A DNA stretch of 64,000 nucleotides from Litorimonas sp. Its GTDB lineage: Bacteria; Pseudomonadota; Alphaproteobacteria; Caulobacterales; Maricaulaceae. Below the pieces are notes generated by a model. It was not told where the DNA came from, ran no database searches, and worked only from the letters and a program-made list of their open reading frames with translations. The position numbers and the translations under genes were made by a program. The DNA is taken from contig JAPYSU010000009.1 in assembly GCA_029936425.1 (NCBI GenBank), positions 54,614 to 118,613 of the forward strand, in the 5' to 3' direction. Below are positions 51,868 to 60,245 of the stretch, piece by piece. Numbering within the stretch: position 1 is the stretch's first letter; each line of letters begins with the position of its first letter.

Positions 51868-53516
51868 TGTCCACAAATGGAATTGCCGCTAACAAACTCG
51901 AACTCTTGCAGATTGCCAAAGCGGTCGCAGACGAGAAATCCATTGATCAATCCATCGTTCTGGAAGCCATTGAAGAGGCGATCCAAAAAGCCGCGCGCCT
52001 GCGCTATGGCGCCGAGCTGGACATCCGCGCCAAGCTGGACCCGAATACGGGCGAGCAGACCTTGCGCCGCGTCATCACAATTGTCGATGACGAGACGGAA
52101 ATCGAAAATGAAAGCATACAGACGCCGCTTTCCACGGCGCAGCTGGATAATCCTGACGCCGAGGTCGGCGACTTGATTACGACAGAGCTTCCGCCGCTGG
52201 AATTTGGCCGGGTTCAGGCGCAAATGTCCAAACAGATTATCATGGGTAAAATCCGCGACGCCGAGCGCGCCCGTCAATATGCCGAGTTTAAAGACCGCGT
52301 CGGCGAAATCATCAACGGCATCGTCAAGCGCGTCGAATATGGTCACATCATTGTCGATCTGGGCCGCGCCGAAGGTGTTATCCGCCGCGATCAGGCCCTG
52401 CCGCGTGAAAACGTCAAAGGCGGCGACCGCATCCGCGCCTATATCATGGACGTCCGGGAAGAGCCCCGCGGGTCACAGATCTTCCTCTCCCGCGCCCATC
52501 CGCAATTCATGGCGCAGCTTTTCGCTCAGGAGGTTCCGGAAGTTTACGAAGGCGTTATTCAAATCGTCTCTGTCGCCCGCGACCCGGGCTCCCGCGCGAA
52601 AATCGCGGTTTACTCCTCTGACAGCTCCATCGATCCGGTCGGCGCCTGCGTCGGTATGCGCGGCTCCCGCGTTCAGGCCGTTGTCAACGAGCTGCAAGGC
52701 GAACGTATCGACATCATTCCTTACACAGAAGATATGGGGACCTTCATCGTCAACGCGCTTCAGCCCGCCGAAGTCACGAAAGTGGTTATCGACGAAGCTG
52801 ACGGCCGTATCGAAGTCGTTGTGCCCGAAGAGCAATTGTCTCTGGCCATTGGCCGCCGCGGTCAAAATGTCCGCCTGGCCTCACAACTGTCCGGCTGGGC
52901 CTTGGACATCCTGACCGAAGCGCAGGAATCCGAACGCCGCCAGAAAGAATTCCAGGAACGCTCCGAACTGTTCATCAACGGTCTCGATGTCGACGAAATG
53001 GTCGCGCAGCTTCTTGTCTCCGAAGGGTTCGAGACCATGGAAGAGGTCGGCTATGTCGCGCTGGATGATCTGACCTCTATTGACGGGTTTGACGAAGAAA
53101 CGGCTGAGGAGCTTCAGACACGCGCCCGCGAATATCTCGACAAGATCGCCGCCGAACAAGACGCGGCCCGTATCGAAGCCGGCGTGGAAGATGAAGTTCT
53201 GGAAATCGAAGGCGTCACATTGCCTATGGCCGTTATTTTCGGTCAGAACGACATCAAGACTGTCGAAGATGTGGCGGGCCTCGTTCCGGATGATCTGAAC
53301 GGTTATACCGAATATAAAGACGGCGAGCGCGTTCACGAAGACGGCATGATTGAGCATATGGGCCTGACCAATGAAGAGGCGACAAACCTCATCATGCAAG
53401 CGCGCGTTCAGGCCGGCTGGATCGAAGCCTCTGCTCTCGAAGAAGAGGATGACGTCGAGCTTGATGAAGAAGGTAATCCTGTCATCACCGCCGAAAACCT
53501 TTTCGAGAGCGCGTAA
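51867..53516 (+). CDS. nusA: Transcription elongation/termination factor NusA
   Basis: A 549-residue RNA polymerase-binding factor. In order: N-terminal RNAP-binding domain, S1 domain (about 135-200, VKRVEYGHIIVDLGRAEGV), two KH domains (DPVGACVGMRGSRVQAV and LAIGRRGQNVRLASQL), and acidic C-terminal helical repeats (about 365-520). Such C-terminal repeats are found in proteobacterial NusA. It governs pausing, antitermination and rRNA synthesis. It starts within the rimP stop and is followed by ylxR after 24 bases. Confidence 0.97.
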   Translation: MSTNGIAANKLELLQIAKAVADEKSIDQSIVLEAIEEAIQKAARLRYGAELDIRAKLDPNTGEQTLRRVITIVDDETEIENESIQTPLSTAQLDNPDAEVGDLITTELPPLEFGRVQAQMSKQIIMGKIRDAERARQYAEFKDRVGEIINGIVKRVEYGHIIVDLGRAEGVIRRDQALPRENVKGGDRIRAYIMDVREEPRGSQIFLSRAHPQFMAQLFAQEVPEVYEGVIQIVSVARDPGSRAKIAVYSSDSSIDPVGACVGMRGSRVQAVVNELQGERIDIIPYTEDMGTFIVNALQPAEVTKVVIDEADGRIEVVVPEEQLSLAIGRRGQNVRLASQLSGWALDILTEAQESERRQKEFQERSELFINGLDVDEMVAQLLVSEGFETMEEVGYVALDDLTSIDGFDEETAEELQTRAREYLDKIAAEQDAARIEAGVEDEVLEIEGVTLPMAVIFGQNDIKTVEDVAGLVPDDLNGYTEYKDGERVHEDGMIEHMGLTNEEATNLIMQARVQAGWIEASALEEEDDVELDEEGNPVITAENLFESA

Positions 53517-53540
53517 CGCGCGAGACCGGGGGCCAGATAG

Positions 53541-54233
53541 ATGACGCCCGAAGAAGAAATCGAAGAATTTGGCCCCGATCGTCGGGGCCATAAATCGCGC
53601 GAACGTAAATGCCTTGCGCGAAATGAGGTGCGCGACCCGGCGGATATGATCCGTTTTGTCCGCGACCCTGAAAATAAAGTCGTGCCGGATATCACCGGGA
53701 AATTGCCCGGACGAGGGGTTTGGGTCAGCGCTGATCTTGAAAATCTCGAAAAGGCGATTAAATCAGGAGCATTCCCTCGCGGCTTTAAATCCAAAGTCAC
53801 TGTGCCGGACGATTTGGTCGGGCTGGTCGAAGATGGGTTAAAGAGATCCGTTCTCGGATTGCTGTCCATGGCCAAGAAATCGGGCCGGATCGCTCTGGGG
53901 TTTGATCAGGTGATTGCCTTGGCCCGCGACGGAAGTCTCGGCCTGAGAATAGAGGCGCAGGACGGCGCCGCTGACGGACGCGGGAAAATCCGGACTCTGT
54001 CGCGCGCTGTGGCCCGCGAACTGGAACGAAAGGACCCGCCTGTCATTGGCTGTTTTACAGCGCATGAATTGGGCGATATAATGGGCCGAGATAAACTGGT
54101 TCATGCGGGTCTTGGGCGGGGCAAATTAAGCCGGCGCCTGAGAGAAGAAGCGCACAGACTTTCGGGTTTTGTCGCGCTGGTTCCGACCGATTGGGCCGAT
54201 TATGCCCATGAAGTGAAACCAAAAGAAGAATAA
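53541..54233 (+). CDS. YlxR/L7Ae-type RNA-binding protein
   Basis: A 230-residue protein in which the YlxR domain (about 15-95, RKCLARNEVRDPADMIRFV and GRGVWVSADL) is fused to an L7Ae-like domain (about 100-165; GLLSMAKKSGRIALGFDQV). The C-terminal part is basic. Both are RNA-binding modules. The ylxR gene between nusA and infB is conserved; the fusion is common in alphaproteobacteria. A hairpin follows before infB. Confidence 0.92.
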   Translation: MTPEEEIEEFGPDRRGHKSRERKCLARNEVRDPADMIRFVRDPENKVVPDITGKLPGRGVWVSADLENLEKAIKSGAFPRGFKSKVTVPDDLVGLVEDGLKRSVLGLLSMAKKSGRIALGFDQVIALARDGSLGLRIEAQDGAADGRGKIRTLSRAVARELERKDPPVIGCFTAHELGDIMGRDKLVHAGLGRGKLSRRLREEAHRLSGFVALVPTDWADYAHEVKPKEE

Positions 54234-54254
54234 AGCGGCCCAAAAGCCGCTTTT
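54232..54254 (+). terminator. Hairpin between ylxR and infB
   Basis: AAAGCGGC-ccaaaa-GCCGCTTT is an 8-bp stem followed by only one further T. It starts at the ylxR stop and lies about 85 bases before infB, so it may attenuate or process the operon transcript rather than end it fully. Confidence 0.5.
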
Positions 54255-54340
54255 GAGTGTTGAATTTGCGAGTGCGGGCGTTAGGTTACGCGCTCTAAAA
54301 AAGGCCGGAAAAACCGGACCCATCCGAAGGCAGCGGAGTT

Positions 54341-57100
54341 ATGACCGTCCCCTTCAACAGAAAGATACTGATGAACGATACATCTGATAATAAACCGGCG
54401 GATAAAAAACCTGCAAGACGACCGCTCACGCTCAATAAGGGCGGACGCGGGCCGACACGGGGTCGCACCTCTGCCGTTGTCGTCGAAAAGAAGAAAAAGA
54501 TTCTGGTCAAACCTGGCGCGAAAAAGCCGGGCGCGTCCAATGCCGGGCCAAAAATAAAGCCCAACGTGCCGACGGTAAACAAGGAAGCGGACGCAGAAGG
54601 CGCGAAAAAGCCGGCTGAGACAAAGCCAGCGGTTCCGAATATCGAACGTCCGAAGCCTATTCCCCGTCCCAAATCGAATAAAGTCGAGCGGGACGAGACC
54701 CCAATTGCCAAAAAGACGGAAAAAGCCAAAGCGCCCGAACCCAAAGAGCCGGCGCCGAAGCTCAAGCCCGCCGTGGCCCCGCCTCCGCCCAAACCTGTGG
54801 ATGTAAACGCCGCGGCCCGCGCCATGGGCGTCTCTGTGGCCGAATATAAACGCCGCCAGGCCGCGCTGCAAAAAGCGCAAGCTGAACAATCCGAACGTCA
54901 GGCCCGCCGCCAAGCCGAAGAAGAAGAGCGGCAGAAGCGTATGCGCGAAGAGCAGGAATCGCTTGAGCGGAAGAGGCGCGAAGCTGAACAGGCTGAACTT
55001 CGCCGCATGGAAGAAGAAGAGGAAGAGCGTCGCCAGAAAGAGGCCGAGGCCCGGAATGCGCGTAAACCTGTTGGCTCCCCGCTGAATCGGGACAAATCCG
55101 AAGAAAACATGACCGAGCTGGAAAAAGCCGGCGGCCGCGTCAAGAAAAAACGCGGCAATGCGCCGCCTCCTGCCCGTTCCAAAGGTGAGCAAAAACGACG
55201 TCGCGGAAAATTGACTATTGTGTCTGCCCTGTCCGGTGATGATGAGCGTCAACGCTCTCTGGCCTCCATGAAACGTGCGCGCGAGCGCGAGAAGCAGCGT
55301 CAGAAAGGCGGCGGCGGACAACGCGAGAAAGTTCAGCGCGAAGTCACGATTCCGGAAGTCATTTCCATTGCCGATCTGGCCAATCGTATGGCCGAGCGCG
55401 GCGCCGATGTTGTCAAATATTTGATGCAACAAGGTCAGATGATGAAAATCAACGACATGATTGACGCCGATACGGCTCAGCTTATCGTTGAGGATTTCGG
55501 TCATACCGTCAAACGGGTTGCCGATTCTGATGTTGAAGAGAACTTCATTATTGATGATACGCCGTCCGATGAAGCGGATCGCAAGCCAAGAGCGCCAGTG
55601 ATTGCTGTTATGGGTCACGTTGACCACGGCAAGACCTCTCTGCTCGATGCGTTGCGGTCTACGGATGTCGCCGCAGGCGAAGCCGGCGGGATTACCCAGC
55701 ATATCGGGGCTTATCAGCTGAAACTTAAATCAGGTGAAGCCATTACGGTTCTGGATACACCGGGTCACGCGGCCTTTTCCGAAATGAGGACTCGCGGCGC
55801 GGAAGCCGTGGACATCGTCGTTCTTGTGGTTGCCGCCGATGACGGCATCATGCCGCAAACGATTGAATCCATTAAATACGCGCAGGCCGCAGAGAAGCCG
55901 ATCATTGTCGCCATTAACAAAATGGACGCCTATGAAGCGGACGCCAAAAAGGTCGAAACGGATTTGTTGCAGCATAATGTGATTACCGAAAGCATGTCAG
56001 GGGAAACCCAGGCGGTTCAGGTCTCTGCGCTGAAGAAAACCGGTCTGGAAGACCTGGCCGAAGCCATTACGATTCAGGCAGAATTGATGGAATTGAAAGC
56101 CAACCCTAAGCGCAATGCAGACGGCCTGGTCATTGAATCCAAAATTGAAAAGGGTCGCGGCGCTGTCTCGACGCTTTTGGTCAAACGCGGCACACTGAAA
56201 CGTGGCCAGATTGTTGTGGCCGGCGAATATTGGGGCAAGGTCAAAGCCCTCAGTGATGAGCGGAATAAAAAGCTGAAACAGGCCGGGCCTTCGACTCCTG
56301 TCGAAGTCATGGGTCTGGACGGCGCCCCGCAACCGGGCGAGCCTTTCGCGGTCGTCGAATCCGAGCCTCGCGCCCGGGAGCTGACGAATTACCGGAAACA
56401 GCTGGCCAAGGATAAAGCCGCCGCCGGACCGTCTGCCATGGCCTCCATGGAACAAATGATGGCGAAACTGAACAATAATGAAGTGTCTGAAATGCCGCTT
56501 CTGGTGAAAGCCGATGTTCAGGGCTCTGCCGAGGCGATCAAGACCTCTCTGGAATCTATGGGCAATGAAGAAGTCATGGCCCGTGTGGTCTATGCGTCTG
56601 CGGGCGGTATCTCCGAATCCGACGTACAGTTGGCGATGACATCGGGTGCGCCGATTATTGCCTTTAACGTTCGGGCCAACCGTCAGGCCAAGGATCTGGC
56701 AGAACGCGAAGGCGTGGAAATTCGTTATTATTCCATCATTTACGATCTGCTCGAAGAAATTAAGGGCGCGCTCTCCGGTATGCTGAAACCGGAACGCCGC
56801 GAAACCTTTATCGGTTACGCCGAAGTTCTTGAGGTCTTCAACATCTCCAAGCTCGGTAAAGTCGCCGGGTGTAAAGTCACTGAAGGCCGCGTGGAACGTG
56901 GGTCCGGCGTGCGCTTGCTGCGCGATGACGTTGTCATCCACGAGGGCGAGCTTTCGACTCTGAAGCGTTTCAAGGACGAAGTACCGAAAGTTCAGGCCGG
57001 TATGGAATGCGGCATGGGCTTTGAAGGTTATCATGACCTTCGCAAAGGCGACCAGATCGAGTGTTTCACAGTCGAAATGATTGAACGCGACCTGGAATAG
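54341..57100 (+). CDS. infB: Translation initiation factor IF-2
   Basis: A 919-residue GTPase. A long Lys/Pro/Glu-rich N-terminal region (about 1-330) includes a coiled, Glu/Arg/Gln-rich block (about 175-245). The G domain starts with G1 GHVDHGKT at residues 425-432, then TPGHAAF and NKMD. Domains II-IV follow. An in-frame ATG at 54371 (MNDTSDNK) is a likely alternative start. IF-2 brings fMet-tRNA to the 30S subunit. A strong terminator lies 24 bases after the stop, which is unusual within this operon. Confidence 0.97.
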   Translation: MTVPFNRKILMNDTSDNKPADKKPARRPLTLNKGGRGPTRGRTSAVVVEKKKKILVKPGAKKPGASNAGPKIKPNVPTVNKEADAEGAKKPAETKPAVPNIERPKPIPRPKSNKVERDETPIAKKTEKAKAPEPKEPAPKLKPAVAPPPPKPVDVNAAARAMGVSVAEYKRRQAALQKAQAEQSERQARRQAEEEERQKRMREEQESLERKRREAEQAELRRMEEEEEERRQKEAEARNARKPVGSPLNRDKSEENMTELEKAGGRVKKKRGNAPPPARSKGEQKRRRGKLTIVSALSGDDERQRSLASMKRAREREKQRQKGGGGQREKVQREVTIPEVISIADLANRMAERGADVVKYLMQQGQMMKINDMIDADTAQLIVEDFGHTVKRVADSDVEENFIIDDTPSDEADRKPRAPVIAVMGHVDHGKTSLLDALRSTDVAAGEAGGITQHIGAYQLKLKSGEAITVLDTPGHAAFSEMRTRGAEAVDIVVLVVAADDGIMPQTIESIKYAQAAEKPIIVAINKMDAYEADAKKVETDLLQHNVITESMSGETQAVQVSALKKTGLEDLAEAITIQAELMELKANPKRNADGLVIESKIEKGRGAVSTLLVKRGTLKRGQIVVAGEYWGKVKALSDERNKKLKQAGPSTPVEVMGLDGAPQPGEPFAVVESEPRARELTNYRKQLAKDKAAAGPSAMASMEQMMAKLNNNEVSEMPLLVKADVQGSAEAIKTSLESMGNEEVMARVVYASAGGISESDVQLAMTSGAPIIAFNVRANRQAKDLAEREGVEIRYYSIIYDLLEEIKGALSGMLKPERRETFIGYAEVLEVFNISKLGKVAGCKVTEGRVERGSGVRLLRDDVVIHEGELSTLKRFKDEVPKVQAGMECGMGFEGYHDLRKGDQIECFTVEMIERDLE

Positions 57101-57124
57101 CCGCCACTCTAAGATTTGAACATT

Positions 57125-57157
57125 AAAGCCCTCCCTTGCCGGAGGGCTTTTCTTTTT
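57125..57157 (+). terminator. Strong Rho-independent terminator after infB
   Basis: AAAGCCCTCC-cttgcc-GGAGGGCTTT is a perfect 10-bp stem followed by a T-rich tract (tctttttg). It separates infB from the parDE pair. Confidence 0.9.
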
Positions 57158-57202
57158 GCGTGTTTCTGCTACACTGCACCAATAGTATGAAAGGCGACTC
57201 TT

Positions 57203-57478
57203 ATGGGTATGGTTAGAAAAACCATTAGTTTGAGCGAAGAAAATGACGCTTGGGTGAAATCCAAAGTCGCGTCTGGAAAATTTGCTTCAGACAGCGAAGT
57301 CCTCCGCACTGTCGTTCAGCATTATATGGAAGCGGAGCGCCATAAAGAAGCTATACTAACTAAGATTCAAGCGGGCCGGGACAGCGGCTATTCCGAGGCA
57401 AGTTTCAATGAGATTGTCGCCAGAGGCAGAAAAAAGGCCAAATCCGTCTTAGCCTCGAGGCAGAAAGGTGCAGCTTAA
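57203..57478 (+). CDS. parD: ParD-family antitoxin (ribbon-helix-helix)
   Basis: A 91-residue type II antitoxin. The N-terminal ribbon-helix-helix KTISLSEENDAWVKSKVASGKFASDSEVLRTVVQHY binds operator DNA; the C-terminal part (about 50-91) should wrap the toxin. It starts with ATG 57203 after AAAGG, and its end overlaps the toxin start by 11 bases. The pair lies between infB and rbfA, after a terminator, so it should have its own promoter in 57158-57202, where only weak elements were seen. Confidence 0.93.
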   Translation: MGMVRKTISLSEENDAWVKSKVASGKFASDSEVLRTVVQHYMEAERHKEAILTKIQAGRDSGYSEASFNEIVARGRKKAKSVLASRQKGAA

Positions 57479-57788
57479 ATACTCGTATCAAGCCCAGTTC
57501 GATCTTGAAAATATCGCGTTCGAAGGCGATATCCGGTTTGGAGAAGCCCGAACGGATTTATATCTAAAGTCGATTGATGAAACGGCTAAAATAATTCAAA
57601 GCTTTCCCGAAATTGGAAAAATTCCTTTTCCTGACTTGGATCCCGACACGCGGGCTCTTCGGTCAGGGATGCACATTATATATTACGAAGTTACCGAGAC
57701 AGAAATCCTGGTGAATGCCATCATTCATGCCAGAGCAAATTCACAGGAAATTCTCGCCTCGCGACAAAACACGAAGGCCCCGAAATGA
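57468..57788 (+). CDS. parE: ParE/RelE-family toxin
   Basis: A 106-residue ParE-like toxin starting at GTG 57468. YSYQAQFDLENIAFEGDIRFG, SFPEIGKIPFPDL and RSGMHIIYYEV are the family blocks, the last one containing the conserved Arg-(x)-(x)-His region before the C-terminal strand. ParE toxins inhibit DNA gyrase; RelE relatives cleave mRNA. The stop (TGA) overlaps the rbfA start by four bases (ATGA), so toxin and ribosome factor are translationally linked. Confidence 0.92.
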   Translation: MQLKYSYQAQFDLENIAFEGDIRFGEARTDLYLKSIDETAKIIQSFPEIGKIPFPDLDPDTRALRSGMHIIYYEVTETEILVNAIIHARANSQEILASRQNTKAPK

Positions 57789-58162
57789 GCAACCCCAAAC
57801 CCCCGTCCCAGCGCCAACTCAAAGCCGGAGAATTAATTCGCCGCGCGCTTGCCGATATCCTGAACAAGGAAACTCTGCGCGACCCCGACCTCAAAGGCGT
57901 CAGCGTGACCATTTCCGAAGTCCGGGCCTCACCTGACCTCAAACACGCCCTCGTTTTTTGCGCGCCTTTGGGCGGCGGAAACGCCGAAAAGACCGCCGAA
58001 GCCCTCACCCGCGCCGGATCGTTCCTGCGCGGACGGTTGGGCCATGAAATGGAAATGAAAGCCACGCCGCGCCTGAAATTCGTTCCGGATGAAAGCTTTG
58101 ACAATGCCGAAGAAATCCAGAAACTTTTGGATCAACCGAAAGTGAAACAGGATTTGGATTAG
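57785..58162 (+). CDS. rbfA: Ribosome-binding factor A
   Basis: A 125-residue 30S maturation factor with a KH-like fold. RQLKAGELIRRALADIL at the N-terminus and GVSVTISEVRASPDLKHALVFC are characteristic; LRGRLGHEMEMKATPRLKFVPD follows. It starts within the parE stop codon. RbfA promotes 16S rRNA processing, in the same operon class as truB, rpsO and pnp downstream. It is followed by an AT-rich lipoprotein gene after 105 bases. Confidence 0.96.
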   Translation: MSNPKPPSQRQLKAGELIRRALADILNKETLRDPDLKGVSVTISEVRASPDLKHALVFCAPLGGGNAEKTAEALTRAGSFLRGRLGHEMEMKATPRLKFVPDESFDNAEEIQKLLDQPKVKQDLD

Positions 58163-58267
58163 TAAAACACCAGAAAGGGCGTTCTTCCGAAATTTTTGAA
58201 AACGCTCTTGCTCCCACAAATAAGGCACCTATAAGTTGTGAAGAACAAGTAAGAAGGGAAATGTTCA

Positions 58268-58822
58268 ATGAAAAAATTAGTTTTGGCGACAATCACGCTC
58301 AGCGCACTTGTTGCTACAGGTTGTGAAACAACATCTTCACGGCCTTATACTCCGTCCACTAATAATATTGTGATGATGAAAGACACCGTTGGTGCAAGTG
58401 GAAATAAAATTGGTCTCAATAATTTTTCTGCTGCTTCTGACGTTGATACAGAATTAACTTGTCGCGCAATGGGGGCGATTGATGTGGCATCAGGAAAAAC
58501 ACCTGTAGAATTTATCGAAGAGGCATTCAGAACCGAAATGTTTCAAGCTGATATATATAGCAATGATGCCAAGAATAAAATTTCCGGTGTTCTAACAAAA
58601 TTTGAAGCAGATTCATGGGGAACTGGCAAATGGGACGTCGCTCTCAAGCTTTCATCTGATCAGTACCCTACAGGTTATGAAGTTACTACACGCTATGAGT
58701 TTAAATCCAGTTTTTCTGCTTTAAGCGCCTGTCAAAATGTAGTTGATGCTTTTACGCCGACTGTTCAACAACTTATCAATGATGCAATTACTCATCCTGA
58801 TTTCGACAAATTAGCAAATTAA
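58268..58822 (+). CDS. AT-rich lipoprotein of unknown function
   Basis: A 184-residue protein with AAGGGA upstream and a lipoprotein signal (ALVATGC, lipidated Cys at residue 19). The mature part is polar, with no repeat or metal motif. I recognise no family. It is clearly more AT-rich than rbfA and truB and ends with a strong terminator at 58843, so it behaves as an independent transcription unit inserted in a conserved operon. Confidence 0.75.
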   Translation: MKKLVLATITLSALVATGCETTSSRPYTPSTNNIVMMKDTVGASGNKIGLNNFSAASDVDTELTCRAMGAIDVASGKTPVEFIEEAFRTEMFQADIYSNDAKNKISGVLTKFEADSWGTGKWDVALKLSSDQYPTGYEVTTRYEFKSSFSALSACQNVVDAFTPTVQQLINDAITHPDFDKLAN

Positions 58823-58842
58823 TTTTGATAATATTCAAACTT

Positions 58843-58869
58843 AAAGGCCTCTTTTCAGAGGCCTTTTTT
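58843..58869 (+). terminator. Strong Rho-independent terminator after the lipoprotein gene
   Basis: AAAGGCCTCT-tttc-AGAGGCCTTT is a perfect 10-bp stem followed by TTTTA. It ends just 16 bases before the truB start. Confidence 0.9.
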
Positions 58870-58885
58870 ATTGCGATGTAATTTT

Positions 58886-59791
58886 ATGGCCCGTAAACGC
58901 AAAGGCAATCCTGTTCATGGTTGGGTAGTGCTCGACAAACCTTATGGCCTCGGCAGCACGTCTGCCGTGGGGAAAGTGCGCTGGCTCTTTCAGGCGCAGA
59001 AGGCGGGCCATGCCGGCACGCTTGATCCTCTGGCGTCCGGCATTCTCCCTATAGCCTTGGGCGAGGCGACCAAAACCGTGCCTTTCATGATAGACGCGGC
59101 GAAGTCTTATGAATTCGAGCTGAGCTGGGGCGCAAATACAATGACGCAGGACGCGGAAGGGGAGATTACCGAAACCTCTGACAATCGGCCGGCGGAAGCT
59201 GAGATACTGGCCGCGCTCCCGCAATTCATCGGGGATATAGAGCAAGTCCCGCCAAAGTTTTCCGCCATCAAAATTGACGGCAAGCGCGCCTATGATCTGG
59301 CGCGGGCCGGAGAAGAGGTCGAGATTAAACCCCGCCCCGTGCGCGTGGAGGATGTCCGCCTTCTCGCCGCCTCGAACGACGCGGCGAGTTTTGCTGTAGA
59401 TTGCGGCAAAGGCACCTATATCCGGTCTCTGGCGCGGGATCTCGCGGCCGCGCTCGGCACTTGCGGACATGTGACCGCCCTCCGACGCACCCGCGTCGGC
59501 CCGTTTACCCTGCAACAGTCAATAACGCTTGCCGAGCTGGAGCAAACCTGCGATAGGGGCGCCGTGAGTGAGGCTTTGTATCCCCTCTCGACCGCGCTGG
59601 ACGACATCCCGGTGCTGGCCGTAGCGGATCAGGACGCAAATGACTTGCGACACGGTCGGGCCATCGACCCCAACCCTTCCGACATTTCCCCGTCATCTGA
59701 CTGGGTTCTGGCTATGGAAGGCAAGCGGGAAGTGGCCCTGTGTGAAATGCGCGATGGCCGATACTGGCCCAAACGTGTTTTTAATTTGTAG
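58886..59791 (+). CDS. truB: tRNA pseudouridine(55) synthase
   Basis: I start at ATG 58886 (MARKRKGNPVHGW), giving 301 residues. The catalytic Asp is D47 in GHAGTLDPLASG, and KPYGLGSTSAV and GKRAYDLARAGE are typical. It makes psi55 in the T loop of tRNAs. It lies between the terminator of the lipoprotein gene and rpsO (18-base gap). Confidence 0.96.
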   Translation: MARKRKGNPVHGWVVLDKPYGLGSTSAVGKVRWLFQAQKAGHAGTLDPLASGILPIALGEATKTVPFMIDAAKSYEFELSWGANTMTQDAEGEITETSDNRPAEAEILAALPQFIGDIEQVPPKFSAIKIDGKRAYDLARAGEEVEIKPRPVRVEDVRLLAASNDAASFAVDCGKGTYIRSLARDLAAALGTCGHVTALRRTRVGPFTLQQSITLAELEQTCDRGAVSEALYPLSTALDDIPVLAVADQDANDLRHGRAIDPNPSDISPSSDWVLAMEGKREVALCEMRDGRYWPKRVFNL

Positions 59792-59809
59792 TTTAAAACG
59801 GAGAACACG

Positions 59810-60079
59810 ATGTCGATTACCCCAGAGCGCAAAGCTGCGCTTATTTCAGAGCATGCCACCAAACCCGGTGATACAGGCTCCCCCGAAGTCCAAATCGCAA
59901 TCCTGACAGAACGGATTGCCAATCTGACCGAACATTTCAAAACCAATAAGAAAGACAACCATTCCCGCCGCGGGTTGTTGTCCATGGTGACTTTGCGTCG
60001 CCGTCTTCTGGATTATTTGAAGAAAAAAGATGAAGGCCGTTACAAGTCGCTCATCGAAAAACTGGGTCTGCGCCGCTAG
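59810..60079 (+). CDS. rpsO: Small-subunit ribosomal protein uS15
   Basis: An 89-residue protein; SITPERKAALISEHA, GDTGSPEVQIAILTERI and HFKTNKKDNHSRRGLL are family-typical. It binds 16S rRNA helices early in 30S assembly. GGAG lies eight bases before the ATG. Next to pnp as in most proteobacteria. A terminator hairpin follows. Confidence 0.98.
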   Translation: MSITPERKAALISEHATKPGDTGSPEVQIAILTERIANLTEHFKTNKKDNHSRRGLLSMVTLRRRLLDYLKKKDEGRYKSLIEKLGLRR

Positions 60080-60098
60080 GCCCGTCCCTCTAAGACTT

Positions 60099-60127
60099 TA
60101 AAGGCTGCCCCCTCGGCAGCCTTTTCC
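60099..60127 (+). terminator. Terminator after rpsO
   Basis: AAGGCTGCC-ccctc-GGCAGCCTT is a 9-bp stem followed by TT only; partial read-through to pnp is likely, as the two genes are usually linked. Confidence 0.75.
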
Positions 60128-60194
60128 GCATCATGGTGATGCAAAAAACGGCGCAAATGGCGTCAATTCGAAAGCGCAATAAGGCGCTATAAAA

Positions 60195-60214
60195 CAGGGT
60201 CAAAGACGGCCCTG
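60195..60214 (+). promoter_or_regulatory. Hairpin in the rpsO-pnp interval
   Basis: CAGG-GTC-aaa-GAC-gg-CCTG folds into an interrupted stem-loop about 30 bases before pnp. It could be a processing site for RNase III, which regulates pnp in E. coli. Confidence 0.4.
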
Positions 60215-60245
60215 ATATGTACGTAGAAGAAAGAAACTGTACGAT

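Noticed and set aside
54281..55702. A 473-codon minus-strand frame opposite infB
   Set aside because: Phe/Leu/Gly-rich shadow of the Lys/Glu-rich N-terminus of IF-2; no motif or ribosome site.
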